Below, piece after piece: positions 10,046 through 20,810 of a stretch of DNA of 64,000 bases. The DNA is taken from positions 157,487,741-157,551,740 of the forward strand of contig CM041465.1 of NCBI GenBank assembly GCA_023213395.1, written 5' to 3'. Below the pieces are notes generated by a model. It was given only the letters and a program-made list of their open reading frames with translations. It ran no database searches and had not been told where the DNA came from. The stretch is from Cycas panzhihuaensis (taxonomy: Eukaryota; Cycadophyta). Position numbers and translations under genes: made by a program. Position 1 is the stretch's first letter; each line of letters starts with the position of its first letter.

Positions 10046-11430
10046 TTACGGTCTAAGTGTAGGGGTATCGGAAGATGAAGTGGAAGGTTCAAGTGGGGCA
10101 AATGAGGATGAAGTAGATGGTACGAAGGTGCGAGATGAAGAACATGGTGTGTAAGATTGAGGGAAGGAAGTCCTCAACAATCTTTTCCCTTTGTCAATGG
10201 GGGTTGGATTGGTGCCATATCCAACTCTTTTGATCATACTCAACAAAGATTACATCTCTTGAGAGATGCATTTTCCTCCCAATGGATCATACAACTTGTA
10301 GGCTTTGCTATGGATTGCATATCCTACAAAGATGCATTTAAGACTATGTTTGTCCAACTTAGTTCTTTGTTGATCCGGTATGTGCATATATCGATGCAAG
10401 AATGTCCTTAAGTGGGTGATAGTTGGCTTCTTTCCGGACCATGCCTCCTCGGGTGTGATATTGGCGATTGCGGTATGGGACTTCGATTGGCCACATAAAT
10501 TTCTTGTTTGAAATGCTTGACCCGATAGCTCTTGGAAGCCCTTTTGCATGCATCATTGTTACGGCTTTATTAGCCAATGTTCTATTCATCCTTCGGAGAC
10601 TCCATTTCTTTGAGGAGTATGAGGAGTCGTGAGTTGTCTCCAATTCCATTATCCTTGCAAAATTGGTTGAATTCATTTGAAGTGAATTCACCTCCATTAT
10701 CGACCTTAATGTGCCAATTAAGTAGCGATTCATTTTCTATACGCCTTGAACTCTTTGAACTTGGAGAAGGCTTCTGATTTATGCTTTAGGAAGTAGACCC
10801 AGACTTTGTGAGAGAAGTCATCAATAAAGGATATGTAGTACAAAGCTCCTCCAAAGGAGTGGATGGACATGGGTCCACACAAGTCTGAGTGAACTAATTG
10901 CAAAGGATAAGATGCACGCCATGCTTTGCCTTTAGGAAAAGGCAGCCGATGTTGTGTCCCCATTATGCAAGCTACTCAAAGACATTTTGAGCCATACATC
11001 TTTTGAAGCCCATACACCATGCTTTTGTATGTCATCGCTTGATTGTCTAGGCTTAAATGTCCTAGACGTTGATGCCATAAGCGAATTTTGACAAAGATGT
11101 GAAACCAGTAAGCGTAATCAAGAGTAATATTATTGGCATCCAACTTGTAAAGGCCTTGATCCTCATAGGCTATAGCTACAATCTGATCATCTTTGTCACG
11201 AATGGTACATTTCCCATTTTTGAATAGTAAGCTCATATGTTGCTTGTTCATCGGCTAACGAGAGCAGATTCTTCTCCATAGAAGAAATGAAATAGGCATC
11301 ACTATTGGGAAATGATAAGGAAGGATTTTTAGGAGAGTGAAAAGGAGCTATGGTGCCTATTCCGAAACCTCGGTTGATTCACCATTTCCAAAGGTTACTA
11401 AATGACCTTTGCCTTCCTTGATGTTGCTTA
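10046..11430 (-). pseudogene. Protease remnant and integrase of element A, broken
   Basis: The minus strand shows NKQHMSLLFKNGKC and LWHQRLGHLSLDNQ of the HHCC domain (11251-10976), then GTQHRLPFPKGKAW, LVHSDLCGPMS and FIDDFSHKVWVYFLK of the integrase core (10963-10730). The C-terminal part follows with PEEAWSGKKPTITHLRTF and VGYAIHSKAYKLYD (10549-10250). A serine- and proline-rich linker (10246-10046) leads to RT. It is split over at least four frames, and the protease signature is largely lost. Confidence 0.82.
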
Positions 11431-11439
11431 GGAGTTCTT

Positions 11440-12523
11440 CACTCCACTGTCATGTGTCGAGTAGCTCTGAATCGATAATCCAAGTGTTGTCAACCTTGGA
11501 TGATTGGAATGCACAAAATAGTTTGTCGTCATTGTGGCGATTATAATGGCGTTGGTAGCCATTTCTTTGACCCCCTCCTTGTGGACCTCCTCGATAGGCA
11601 CCTCGATTTGGTCGAGGGGAAGCTAACGATCCATTCTGGAATCTCTGTTGAAACTGTTGGCGTGGTACTGCTGCTTTGTCTTTAATACATGGTGATCTTG
11701 TCTTTGGCCTTGTGGTGATCTTTCTTCTTTGTTTGCGAAGATTTGCTTGCTTCTTTACTTTCGGGTGCAATGTGGCCGAGAATGCCACAATATTGGCAAA
11801 CGACATTGGTCTTGGAAGATCCAATGTTCATATTTCTAAAGCGCTTTGTGAATGCGTGTTAGATTTTTGAGTTGGCTTTGCCTTTCTTTGTGAAAGCACG
11901 ATGTAGATGGTTCTTCATTATCCTTAGCATAAATTTGTTCTTCTTGAAGCAATAAGCTTTCAAGTTGATTGTTATCATCCCCTAAGTGAACCATCTCGTG
12001 TAGTTGATGATATGAAGCCATTGTAGTCCTTTGGTAGTGCTTTTGTGATGGAGGCTACAATTTCATCTCTTGTAATTTGGACTACCCAAAGTAGTTAATT
12101 CATTACAAACCTCCTTAATAGAGGACATGAATGCCGTCATTGGCTTTACAAATTTAATGGAGTACAATTTAGCTTTTATCATCAAAATGCGAGCTTCATC
12201 TCGCCTTTCATACAAAGAGGACAAGGTGTCCCATGCTTCTTTAGAAGATAGTGCGAAGAAATATTTTGATCTACATGTATGTCCACAACCATTCGAATGA
12301 ATGCCAAAGCAATTTCGTCTTTGGCCTCCCATGCAGCAACACTTTGAACATCCACAGTGCGGTTTGATTATTATTAATCACAAGTGTAGGATTGGGGATT
12401 CTTCCGAAACATATCCCGAACTCATTCATTATCAAGAGATTTTTGTGATTCTTTTCCATTCTTGATAGTTAGCTTGTCCTATTAGCCTTATGGTACAAGC
12501 ATTAAGCATTTGTATGGCGTACC
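11440..12523 (-). pseudogene. Gag of element A, broken
   Basis: Start placed at about 12523 by alignment with the gag genes of B and C (MLNACTIRL). Minus-strand pieces include NLLIMNEF, RPKTKLLWHSF, LYERRDEARILMIKAKLYSI, KPMTAFMSSIKEVCNELTTLG and QLESLLLQEEQIYAKDNEEP. The basic, Gln-rich and Gly-Arg-rich tail ends near DDKLFCAFQSSKVD. The CCHC knuckle is decayed. B carries the same gene as an uninterrupted 311-codon frame. Confidence 0.85.
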
Positions 12524-14625
12524 ATCTTTCCACTTGAGTAATACTTGAAGCTAGCGAGATAACTTGGAAGTCTCAAGAGCTTTGTCGCTTAAGATCCACC
12601 TTCAAACAACACCACTAGTCCCGATCTTACAAGAAGATCCAACAACCAATGGGGTGAAGAGAAGTGGAGGACTCGCTAATGAGGTGGAGAACCAAGTTAA
12701 ATCTAGGACAAAGCGGTAGGGTTGATCTGCATGGACGTACCATGCTTTCCACAGGATTCACACCCAATAACACCCTTTTGAACCTCCTTTCCTTCAAGCA
12801 ACCTTAATTGTCGTACCTTGGACCGTGCAGTCGGTTGGTCCCCCTAGGGAATGCACCAAGCTTAAGGTTAATTCGGAGGCAAGGTTTGAACCTTTTCGAG
12901 CCTCCCCAGATTTTTAAGTTCACTTTTAAATAAGTGTGAGTGAATCTTCATACTTGGATTTTCTTTATGCCTTTTTGGTTTACAATGAAAGAGCACAAAG
13001 CAATTAAGTGCTTTAGATCCAAGTATGTATGATTGAGTACAATGATGAAGTACTTTTGAGTACTAAAACAAAATGTAAGGAACCTTTGATGACGATGTGA
13101 TGGGTTCCTTTTAAGCTCCTAAGCGATGAAGTGATGAAAATGTACTCAAGAAATTGCTCCAAAGTCCAACACAAGCTCCACACAGCAGTTGTTGAGACTT
13201 AAAATGTCTCAACCATCCAACAACAAACAAGTGATTTTATTACTTTTCTCAATGAGCCTTCCTTTTTGAACTGAAGAAGGGCAAGGTCACCATGCAAGGT
13301 GCCAAAAAACTGAGTTTAGGTGATAAGTTTCTTCACCTTTACAATGAAAACATTCCTCTTGATCACAATAATTAAGCCTAATGACTGAAAGTGTAAAAAA
13401 AAGGCTTAAAGCAGTAAGTACACAAGTACTTTTTGAGAATCAAGAGAGCTAATGTAGAAAAACTTTAAGTAAGCCCAGCTATTAGTTGAGAAATTTTAAA
13501 AAAACTCTTAAAATGAGTCACATGAGATAAAAAAAGGCATTTTTTTTTAAAAAAAAAATGCTATTTAAGAGCTTGAAGTCTTGTTGAATGACTTCAAATC
13601 TTGTTGGGCGTGACAAGTAATGCTTCAAATCTTGTTGGGCGCAAGTAATCTTGTTGTCTGAGAGGACAGTTGAGCTGGCAGTGCCAATATGTGCTTCAAA
13701 TGCTGACTGGGCAGCTTGAGGGGACAGCTGAGTTGGCACAATAGTGTGCTGAATGAATGCTAAGCAATTTGGATGTAGATGTCTCGGTACCTGTGAATCA
13801 ATGGTGAGCTGATTTGGCGATCCTTCTTGATCTGACTAAATTGGAATGACAAGATGACGGTGGCGGTGACGGTAGATAATTGTGATCCTGCTAGATGAGT
13901 GGCAGTGGTGAGACGGTGGCGGCTAAATTTGGAAATGAGTCTTGACAGTGGCGACTAGTTGAAATGAGTGATGATGATATTGGTGTGAGATGCCTAAATG
14001 GCGGGACTCAAGATGAGTTGGTCTTGATCAAAAAGCCGAGCCGGAATGAATGATGATGATGGCGGTAAACGATACCCAACGATGTGGCAACTTCAAATCT
14101 TGTTGTGCAATGTTTGAGCTGAGTTGGCGATCACTGCTTGACTAAACGATGTGGGCAGCAGTGTATGTTGGACGAGAGAAGAGCACGATCTTGAAGATGA
14201 GCTTGGAATGTGTGCTCGATTGGCGATCGCCTAATCGGCGACTAGTGATGAGTAGCCTCAAGGCTGGAATAATGACTAAACGATGATAGAAAACGGTGGG
14301 TAGCGACTAAACGATCTTCTGAAGTAGCGATGGGCGATCACTTGCTTAGGTGGCATCGAGGATTGACAGTCTCTTGCAATGAGTCACGATGATGATCTTT
14401 GAGGCTGGTGGCGGCGGTGAGTAGTGAGTGATGTGGCGGCTCGGGGCGTTGAAGTGGCGATCTTCTAAGAGTTGGCGAGATAACGGTGGCAACACAGTGA
14501 ATGAGGAGGCTGGGCAGTCTTCCAAACGCCGAGTTGGCCTTCAAAGTGTTGATCCTGCGACTTGGCGGTGTCCGCCAATGTGACAGAGATAACAAAGAAA
14601 CTAATATGCTCAAGCAGAGACCATT
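12524..14625 (-). other. Long non-coding leader of element A
   Basis: About 2.1 kb separates the PBS from gag with no plausible protein. The half near gag (about 12690-12910) holds a block shared with the leaders of B (about 27490-27700) and C (about 39990-40200), including 'tgcatggacgtaccatgc' and 'gggaatgcaccaagcttaa'. The half near the PBS is rich in TGGCGR and GAGTTGGC motifs (GCCAACTC on the element strand). One interpretation is an RNA packaging or translation-control region, but that is inference. Confidence 0.7.
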
Positions 14626-14626
14626 A

Positions 14627-14637
14627 GCTCGATACCA
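14627..14637 (-). promoter_or_regulatory. Primer binding site of element A
   Basis: On the minus strand TGGTATCGAGC lies two bases after the 5' LTR end. It differs from the initiator-Met site TGGTATCAGAGC by one missing base. Confidence 0.85.
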
Positions 14638-14639
14638 GA

Positions 14640-15217
14640 TGTTGACAATGGGCATTAGGCCACATTGATACCAAGATCATAAATATAATCACAATACAAT
14701 AAATGCATGAAAGCATGAGAGCATAAAAGCATAAAGCGAAATATAGGAGCAAGAGAAAATGATACCCAATATGTGGAGTTGGAATTGGTCCAACCTCCCA
14801 AGTAGAAAACGACTTGATTAGCAACCGATAGCATAACAATACAACTCCGACTCTCCATATGAGACAATGAGAAGAGGTCTCATTATATAGAGTGAAATGA
14901 GAGACCTAAGGCCTTGGATGTTTGACAAGTGTCAAACATCCAAGATACATCACATGGATCATGAGCAAAAGTGCTTGGATCCTCACCTAAGGCCTTGGAT
15001 GTTTGACAAGTGTCAAACATCCAAGATACATCACTTGGAATATTCAAACAAGTGCATGAGGGTCCATTGACCCTTTTGTGACAACGTTGTGTCACTAGAA
15101 AGAATGTGGGTGTGCACTTTATCACTTAAGTGATAAGTCACCCCTAAAGTATAAAGTGCATATATTACATGAAAAATAAATGTACATTCACTTAACATTT
15201 AAACATAAGGTTTAACA
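14640..15217 (-). repeat. 5' LTR of element A
   Basis: 578 bp, with the same termini and the same internal doubled hairpin as the 3' LTR. The palindrome is at 15119-15136. Differences from the other LTR are a handful of substitutions and short indels, so the insertion is moderately old. Confidence 0.93.
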
Positions 15218-15222
15218 CCATA

Positions 15223-15709
15223 TTCCTATATCCTAGAATTTTTAGGATTGCCATGTCCAGATTTGCTTCCGTTCTCATTCCTGGTCCGATTTCGATGTTT
15301 CTGGCTACTTCATTAAGATTAATATTAACCCTATTATTAATCCTATTCTATATTAAATAATTATGCTACCTAATGCTAACTATAAGCTGTGGGGTCCCTA
15401 AGACCTTCTTTCCTCGCATTTATTCATTAGTTTTGGGCAACACATTTCTACTTTTAGTTCGATGTAAGGCCCTATATTGAAGTGATAAAAAGGCCTCTTT
15501 GTCTCATCAATGAGATTAGAAGCATTATTGGAAATTTAGTTAATGTTGATCATCTTCATTTATCTTAGTTCACTACCTTCATTTTGTGATGCTGCCATTC
15601 ATAGTGGGGTTATTCTCTAAGTTGCAACAAATTCCTCGAGGAACAATGTTGTCCATGCACCTGATTTTTCCCTAAAAAAATTGTCAATTTTTTTCAGGCA
15701 AACATCATA
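15223..15709. other. Host DNA between elements A and D
   Basis: No gene or repeat recognised. With A and D removed, this stretch would join 7805 on its left to 34636 on its right, so it is pre-insertion host sequence, possibly intronic to the proteasome gene. Confidence 0.5.
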
Positions 15710-15714
15710 ATTTT

Positions 15715-15799
15715 TGTTAACTGTGAATATACGGGTTTTTACTAGGAAGAGAGAGGATATTGCAACACGATCAATCCACACATGCTCAACACTATGTAC

Positions 15800-15849
<50 letters not shown>

Positions 15850-16117
15850 AGCATCAACATATAAAGAAGCACAACACAATATGCACAATATCAATTATAT
15901 TATATCAAAATTGGATGTACAGAAGCTAGATGTGATCATCCCAAGCAAACTCAGAACCATCTGCTAGGATCAGGATGCGCCACATCGCATACCCCACATT
16001 TGCCCACATTACATATATATACAAATCTGAACTGACATATGTCGTTTAGTAACTAACTCGAACTAATTTGAAACTAATTCCTTTTGATGACATAATTAAC
16101 AAAATTGATGCCTAACA
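15715..16117 (-). repeat. 3' LTR of element D, with (AT)n expansion
   Basis: 403 bp. On the minus strand it begins TGTTAGGCATCAATTTTG and ends TTCACAGTTAACA. It includes about 22 AT units at 15802-15846, where the 5' LTR has about six. This explains most of the length difference from the 5' LTR (370 bp). Confidence 0.93.
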
Positions 16118-16132
16118 TCTATCCCCTTCTTT
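16118..16132 (-). promoter_or_regulatory. Polypurine tract of element D
   Basis: The minus strand reads AAAAAGAAGGGGATAGA directly before the 3' LTR, the expected primer for plus-strand DNA. The stop codon of the extra 3' ORF overlaps its start. Confidence 0.88.
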
Positions 16133-17847
16133 TTAGTTCTGAGCATCTTGCTTAGAATTAGCTGCCTGATCTGGAGTAGGAGTTGTGTCTAGAGTTGGAG
16201 TAGTAGTCGGAAGCGTTACCGTGAGTTGAGCTTTGGACTGGCCTTGGAGATGCCCTAGAATATAGTGGATCTAATCTTGCCTTTCGTCGCAATTTCCGGT
16301 TCTCACAACTCACTACTTCAGCACACTAAAGTACTCGTTGTTGACGTGCTTTTTCTTCTTCGATCTGGCCCGTCAATTCTTTAACTCGTTGCTCTGGGAT
16401 TTGAAATCGTTCTTCATTCTAACGAAGGTGTTCTTCCGAAATTCGAAGTCATTCTTCACTGTGGTGAAGGTGTTCTTCCAATGCGCTGATCCCTTGAACA
16501 TGATGAATCTCTCGATTGTACATTTCTTCATTTGCTTTCAATAACTGACTACACTCACTTTCTTTTTTTTGCAACGACTCTTTCATTTTGCAAGCTGACT
16601 CCTTTGCCTCTTGTAGGTCTTTTTGTAGTTGTTCGAAATTATCTTTCATTATCTTCAAAAATGATTTTTGTGCTTGCAGTATTGTTTGATATGTAGTGAT
16701 AGGGTTTGTTACCCTTTTTCCATTCCTTGGTTCTAGTGATTTTCTAGCTCTGGTTTAGGCGGCATCGCTACCCCTACACTTACTGGTCCCATTAATTCAC
16801 ATCTTGCAACCTCACTATTAATAGTGCGAGATGTCAGAATATTCAGATCTGGCACAACATGAGTATCTTCATCATCTCTTGCAGGTATAAACTCACTGTC
16901 TTCTTCTAATTCATCATCCTCCCCTCCACTTGAACAGAAGTCCGTGTAATTTGTTATATAGTCTTCATCTGAATCAACAGAAGTGTCTAATGATGATTCA
17001 TTTGTTCCATGTACCATTACAACTTTGCGCTTCTTCTTCTGTTTTGTTCTGACCTCCTTTTGAATCTTTGGTCGAATTTTCTTAGGTGTGGAATCCTTAT
17101 GGAATGCGGAATATAATTGAATTGTCGGGGTCCTAGCTACCCCTGGTAGGTGGAATTTTTCATAACATAACCCAAGTAAATACAGGGTAAAACTAAAACT
17201 TGATTATGTTCTTGTAATGAGCTGATGTAGAGATGTTTTCATCTTTTCCGAAATGAAAGACTGACCAATTATAAATCATTCCCTTTATGAGCCCTTGCAA
17301 ATAGGAGGCTATCCACCATGGCAGCGCATTACAACGTTGTACACATGGTTACTGCAACCACCATAGTGTTTGTATTCTTTAAATGTGTTACTAGAATTCG
17401 CTATCCCTCGTGCTTAGTATGAAATTCTCTCTACATATTGCTTGAATGATCTGATCCTTCATTATGGCTATTAGATTTCTTGTTTTCTTGACTTCCTGTC
17501 CCTCCTTCAGAAACCTTGTTAATTTGGCTATGTCCTCCGGCTCCATGCTTATGATTTTTCCATTAATTGTTAGCATTTGTTCTACAAGGTTATACCCTTG
17601 TAATACATCCTATAATTTCTTGGAATTCTTAGAAAAAATTGGGAATGATGCTACCTGAATAACTTTCGCATTTGTCAACTGCCCTCGTAACAAAGCGTTG
17701 CGATCTTCAGCTTCTAGCTCCATCCATTTTCGAAGTACTGGAGAATCTAGTAATTGCCACCTAATTTGGCGTCCCCTCGGTTATTTTTTGTGAAGATTCG
17801 GTGGCAAATGGTAGAGTAGTCTGAGCGAATTTGGCGAATCCAGACAT
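16133..17847 (-). pseudogene. Extra 3' coding region of element D (coiled-coil protein, unknown function)
   Basis: Lies after integrase, in the position where some gypsy elements carry an env-like or additional gene. The reading begins MSGFAKFAQTTLPF at 17847 and shifts frame at least once. Further parts are LRKWMELEAEDRNALLRGQL, MEPEDIAKLTRFLKEGQ (17576-17391) and an acidic stretch with DELEEDSEF (17017-16733). A heptad-rich coiled coil follows (16658-16449: NFEQLQKDLQEAKES, KMKESLQKKESE). A Thr/Pro-rich tail ends in a stop at 16133, touching the polypurine tract. I see no signal peptide or membrane segment, so I do not call it env. No family recognised. Confidence 0.65.
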
Positions 17848-17989
17848 TGTTTTCTCCTGCTTCTGTCTTCTAATTCTGTCTATATACTGACACTGGCTCC
17901 TTGGCTTCTCCATAATGCACTACCTCTCCACGTGCTTGGACCCTCTTAGCTCTCTTGATGATTATCAAAAGGCTCCCTTGTTTGGATTT

Positions 17990-18390
17990 TATAGAGGAAG
18001 GGAGGTTAAGGGGGCCTGTGGTTTTTGCCCAAAACCATGGGTGAAAACCACGGTCGCCCATGGTTTGGGCAAAACCATGGGCAAAAGCCACGGTCGCCCA
18101 TGGTTTGGGCAAAACCATGGGCCGCCCCATGGTTGCCCGGTCATCCGACAGGGAGCTAGCTGGCCGATCGGCCTGATGTTAGTCGGTCGGCCAATTGGGC
18201 CGCTGTCGGCCGATCCGCCCGCCAAGTCGATTGGTCAGTTGTAGATCGTTTTTTTTTTTTTTAAATTAAATCATATATAACAATGCTCTATTATTATTAT
18301 TATTATTTAATTAAATCATATATAACAATGCTCTATTATTATTACTATTATTTAAATTATATATAACAATGTTTTTTTTTTCAAAGGGTG
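17990..18390. repeat. Two tandem-repeat blocks in the integrase to 3'-ORF spacer of element D
   Basis: Block one is GC-rich: two full 40-bp units (18030-18069, 18070-18109) and a partial third, each containing the inverted pair AACCATGGGC / GCCCATGGTT. Block two (about 18240-18380) is AT-rich: a unit of about 55 bp with 'catatataacaatgctctatt' repeated two to three times, bounded by poly-T runs. This spacer has no coding frame of its own on the element strand. Confidence 0.85.
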
Positions 18391-18479
18391 TAATATTATG
18401 ACTTCCCAGAAGGTCAACCATCATAGTACTACTTTGGCCCAAGCGTGCTTAACTATAGAGTTCTGATGGGATTTGATGT

Positions 18480-19844
18480 ATTAATGCTAGTATGATTGCA
18501 CCCTGTTTTGATGAATTGAAGTTCGTCCTGTTGTTTGGTTGCCTTAATTATTTATCCTCCTCATCCTTTGTCTTCACAGCTCTATCATCTGTTGCTGCTC
18601 TAATTTTATATGGTTTTAGTTTTGATCCATTGACCACAATTGTTTGGCCGTCATTATTGATATGTGTTATTTCCACTAAACCATTTTTAATTTTTTTTTT
18701 TGACTATAAACGGACCGAGCCAGCGAACTTTCAGCTTACATGGCTTTATAAAATATTTGCCATCGTATTTAAGCACCAATTCCCCTTCTATGAATGTTTT
18801 CGAACGCATCCTTTTGTCGTGCCATTCTTTCCTTTATTGTTGTATTACGTTCATTACCCATTGTGCGTGTTGTCGCTTTTCATCAAGAGCAAGAATGGCT
18901 TCTAGTCGATCTTGGATACTTTTTGCGTCAGGCCATCGTTGTTGGACCACAATTCTTAGGCTTGGTATTATAAATTCGATGGGTAGAATTGCTTCTACCC
19001 CATTTACTAGTTGGAACGGTGTATCACCAGTTGATGTTTTATAGGCAGTCCTAAAAGCCCATAATACTGAATGTAGTTGCTCTGCCCAATCGTTTATATT
19101 CACATTGCATAGTTTTGTTAACATTGTGACTATGATTTTATTGCTTGATTCTGCTTGCCCATTGGCTCGTGGATAATAGGGTGTCGATTTATGGTGTGTA
19201 ATCATACATTCTTGAGTTAAGCAATAAATCGTTTCATTTATAAAATGTGTTCTTTTATCACTAACAAATTCTAGAGGACATCCAAATCTAGTGATAATAT
19301 TTTCATAGAGAAATATAGTTGTGCTCCGTGCTGAATTGTTGCAAAGTGCCTTTGCCTCAACCCACCTTGTGAGATAATCTGTTGCTACTATAATATATTT
19401 TGCCTAATTTATTCTTGCAACATGTTTGAAAGGTCCGACAAAATCTAATCCCCATCATTCAAAAACTCCTTGAGCCAGTGATGGTTGTAAAGGCATAAAA
19501 TCACGTTGGAGCAGTGGTCCCATACATTGACAAATATCACATGTTAATACAAATTCCTTTATATCCTTAAATAATTGCAGCCACCATAGTCCTGATAAGA
19601 ATATTTTCCTAGCTGTATTTTTAGGGCCCAAATGACGACCTGCGATTCCTTTATGAGCTTCGCTAAGTATTGCTGGTACTTCTTCTGGCATCACACATCA
19701 TCTTAATACATAATCTTTCCCTAGTTTATATAGAAGTCCTCCTATTAGTTGATAAGGTGTTGCTTTCTTTATCAAATCTTTGCATTGTTGTGAAGGCATG
19801 TCTGTGGGGAACAAGCCCAAACTGAGATATCTTGTTATATCATC
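18480..19844 (-). pseudogene. Integrase of element D
   Basis: The minus strand continues the RNase H linker (YYDDITRYLSLGLFP) after element E. The zinc-binding part follows (EAHKGIAGRHLGPKNTARKI, WWLQLFKDI, CDICQ; 19694-19455). The core comes next, with HKSTPYYPRANGQAESSNK and LWAFRTAYKTSTGDTPFQLV (19205-18834), then the C-terminal fold KTFIEGELVLKYDGK and LKVRWLGPFIV near 18700. Stops fall between the pieces. The core motif HHKSTPYYP.ANGQAE is typical for this gypsy branch. Confidence 0.88.
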
Positions 19845-19849
19845 GTAGC

Positions 19850-20677
19850 TGTTGGCATGAAAATTGACTCAATGGCTGTATTGACCAAAGGGAGGCAAGT
19901 ACGGACCACGCGGAGTGCATACGAGGCGAAACGGTGAAAAACCGGCGTGCAGGTGCGTGCAGGCAGTGCGTACCGCAGACGTGCACGATGGCGGAGCAGG
20001 CGGTGCACGCACGATGCGGGACCGGTGGAAGCTCGAAGCCGCCCGACGACGCATTTGACCTAATGAAGACATTAGTTAAAGTGCATAACTAATGATTAAA
20101 GTGAAAGGGTACCTTGGTGACAAAAAGGTATGGTTATGACTTTGGGTCATAACCTTTCACCCAAAAGGCATCAAAGGGACATATTTAATGGTGCTTTGAG
20201 GACCATTCCGAAGGTGAGAGCCGAGTGATTCAATCATATTGTATACTCTCAAGGGTGAGAGCCGAGTTATTCATTCCTATGTCATATGCTCGAGGGTGAG
20301 AGCCGAGATCAAGGGTACGCAAAGGTGCGGATGACGTATGACCGATTGGAGCATGAGTGCATGATAAGTACCATCCGGTACGCATATATATGTAACAGAG
20401 GATCTGTCTTTGGAATGCTCAGAACGCATTCCGACCCACAATGTAAATGAACTTGAATTAATAAAAGAAGAGTTATGTGGAAATTGGTGCATTCTTGATG
20501 TGTGTTGATGATGTCTTTGAAGTATGTATTGATTTACATCTTTGCATGTACCATTACGTGAATTTTATATGGAATGTATATGAATAACCATGTTGATGAT
20601 GTCCTAAAACTAGACTATAACTGTGTAACCTTGACAAGTGCACCGATTCCACAAGGAGTGGAATCTACAAGTCAACA
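19850..20677 (+). repeat. 5' LTR of element E
   Basis: 828 bp, TGTTGGCATGAAAATTG to AAGTCAACA. It contains three units of about 44 bp carrying GGTGAGAGCCGAG (about 20213-20305), a TATA box in 'catatatatg' near 20385 and an AATAAAAG signal near 20459. A GC-rich, CpG-rich stretch (about 19915-20035) differs strongly from the other LTR. Confidence 0.93.
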
Positions 20678-20678
20678 T

Positions 20679-20691
20679 TGGTTCCGTTGCC
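20679..20691 (+). promoter_or_regulatory. Primer binding site of element E
   Basis: TGGTTCCGTTGCC follows the LTR after one base. Element H has TGGTTCCATTGCC at the same place. It resembles the tRNA-Asp site TGGCGCCGTTGCC used by many Athila/Tat elements but with two differences, so the tRNA is not certain. Confidence 0.7.
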
Positions 20692-20810
20692 TACGTCCAT
20701 TGAGGAGGGACAGGCCTAGGGGTTTCAAAGAAAAAAGAATGTGTAAAGGCGAGAGGACCACAGGCTGCCGTGATGGCGGGTAACTAAGCCACAGCGAGTG
20801 GGACCTTCCA

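Larger units (their letters stand above)
7811..15217 (-). mobile_element. Copia element A, complete LTR to LTR, minus strand
   Basis: Both LTRs are present (7811-8383 and 14640-15217, roughly 97% alike) and are flanked by the 5-bp target duplication CCATA at 7806-7810 and 15218-15222. Right to left the parts are 5' LTR, PBS, a 2.1-kb leader, gag, protease, integrase, RT, RNase H, a polypurine tract and the 3' LTR, the Ty1/copia order. Every coding part has frameshifts, so it is non-autonomous today. It shares LTR, leader and gag sequence with B and C. Confidence 0.93.

Noticed and set aside
15714-15967. Two overlapping plus-strand frames of 61-71 codons with Ile-Tyr runs
   Set aside because: They are translations of the AT microsatellite inside the D LTR.
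16133-17847. env gene in D, making it an endogenous-retrovirus-like element
   Set aside because: No signal peptide, cleavage site or transmembrane segment seen. The position alone is not enough.
20641-20720. Assigning the E/H primer binding site to tRNA-Asp
   Set aside because: TGGTTCCGTTGCC differs from the Asp site TGGCGCCGTTGCC at two bases and the following bases do not match, so the tRNA was left open.
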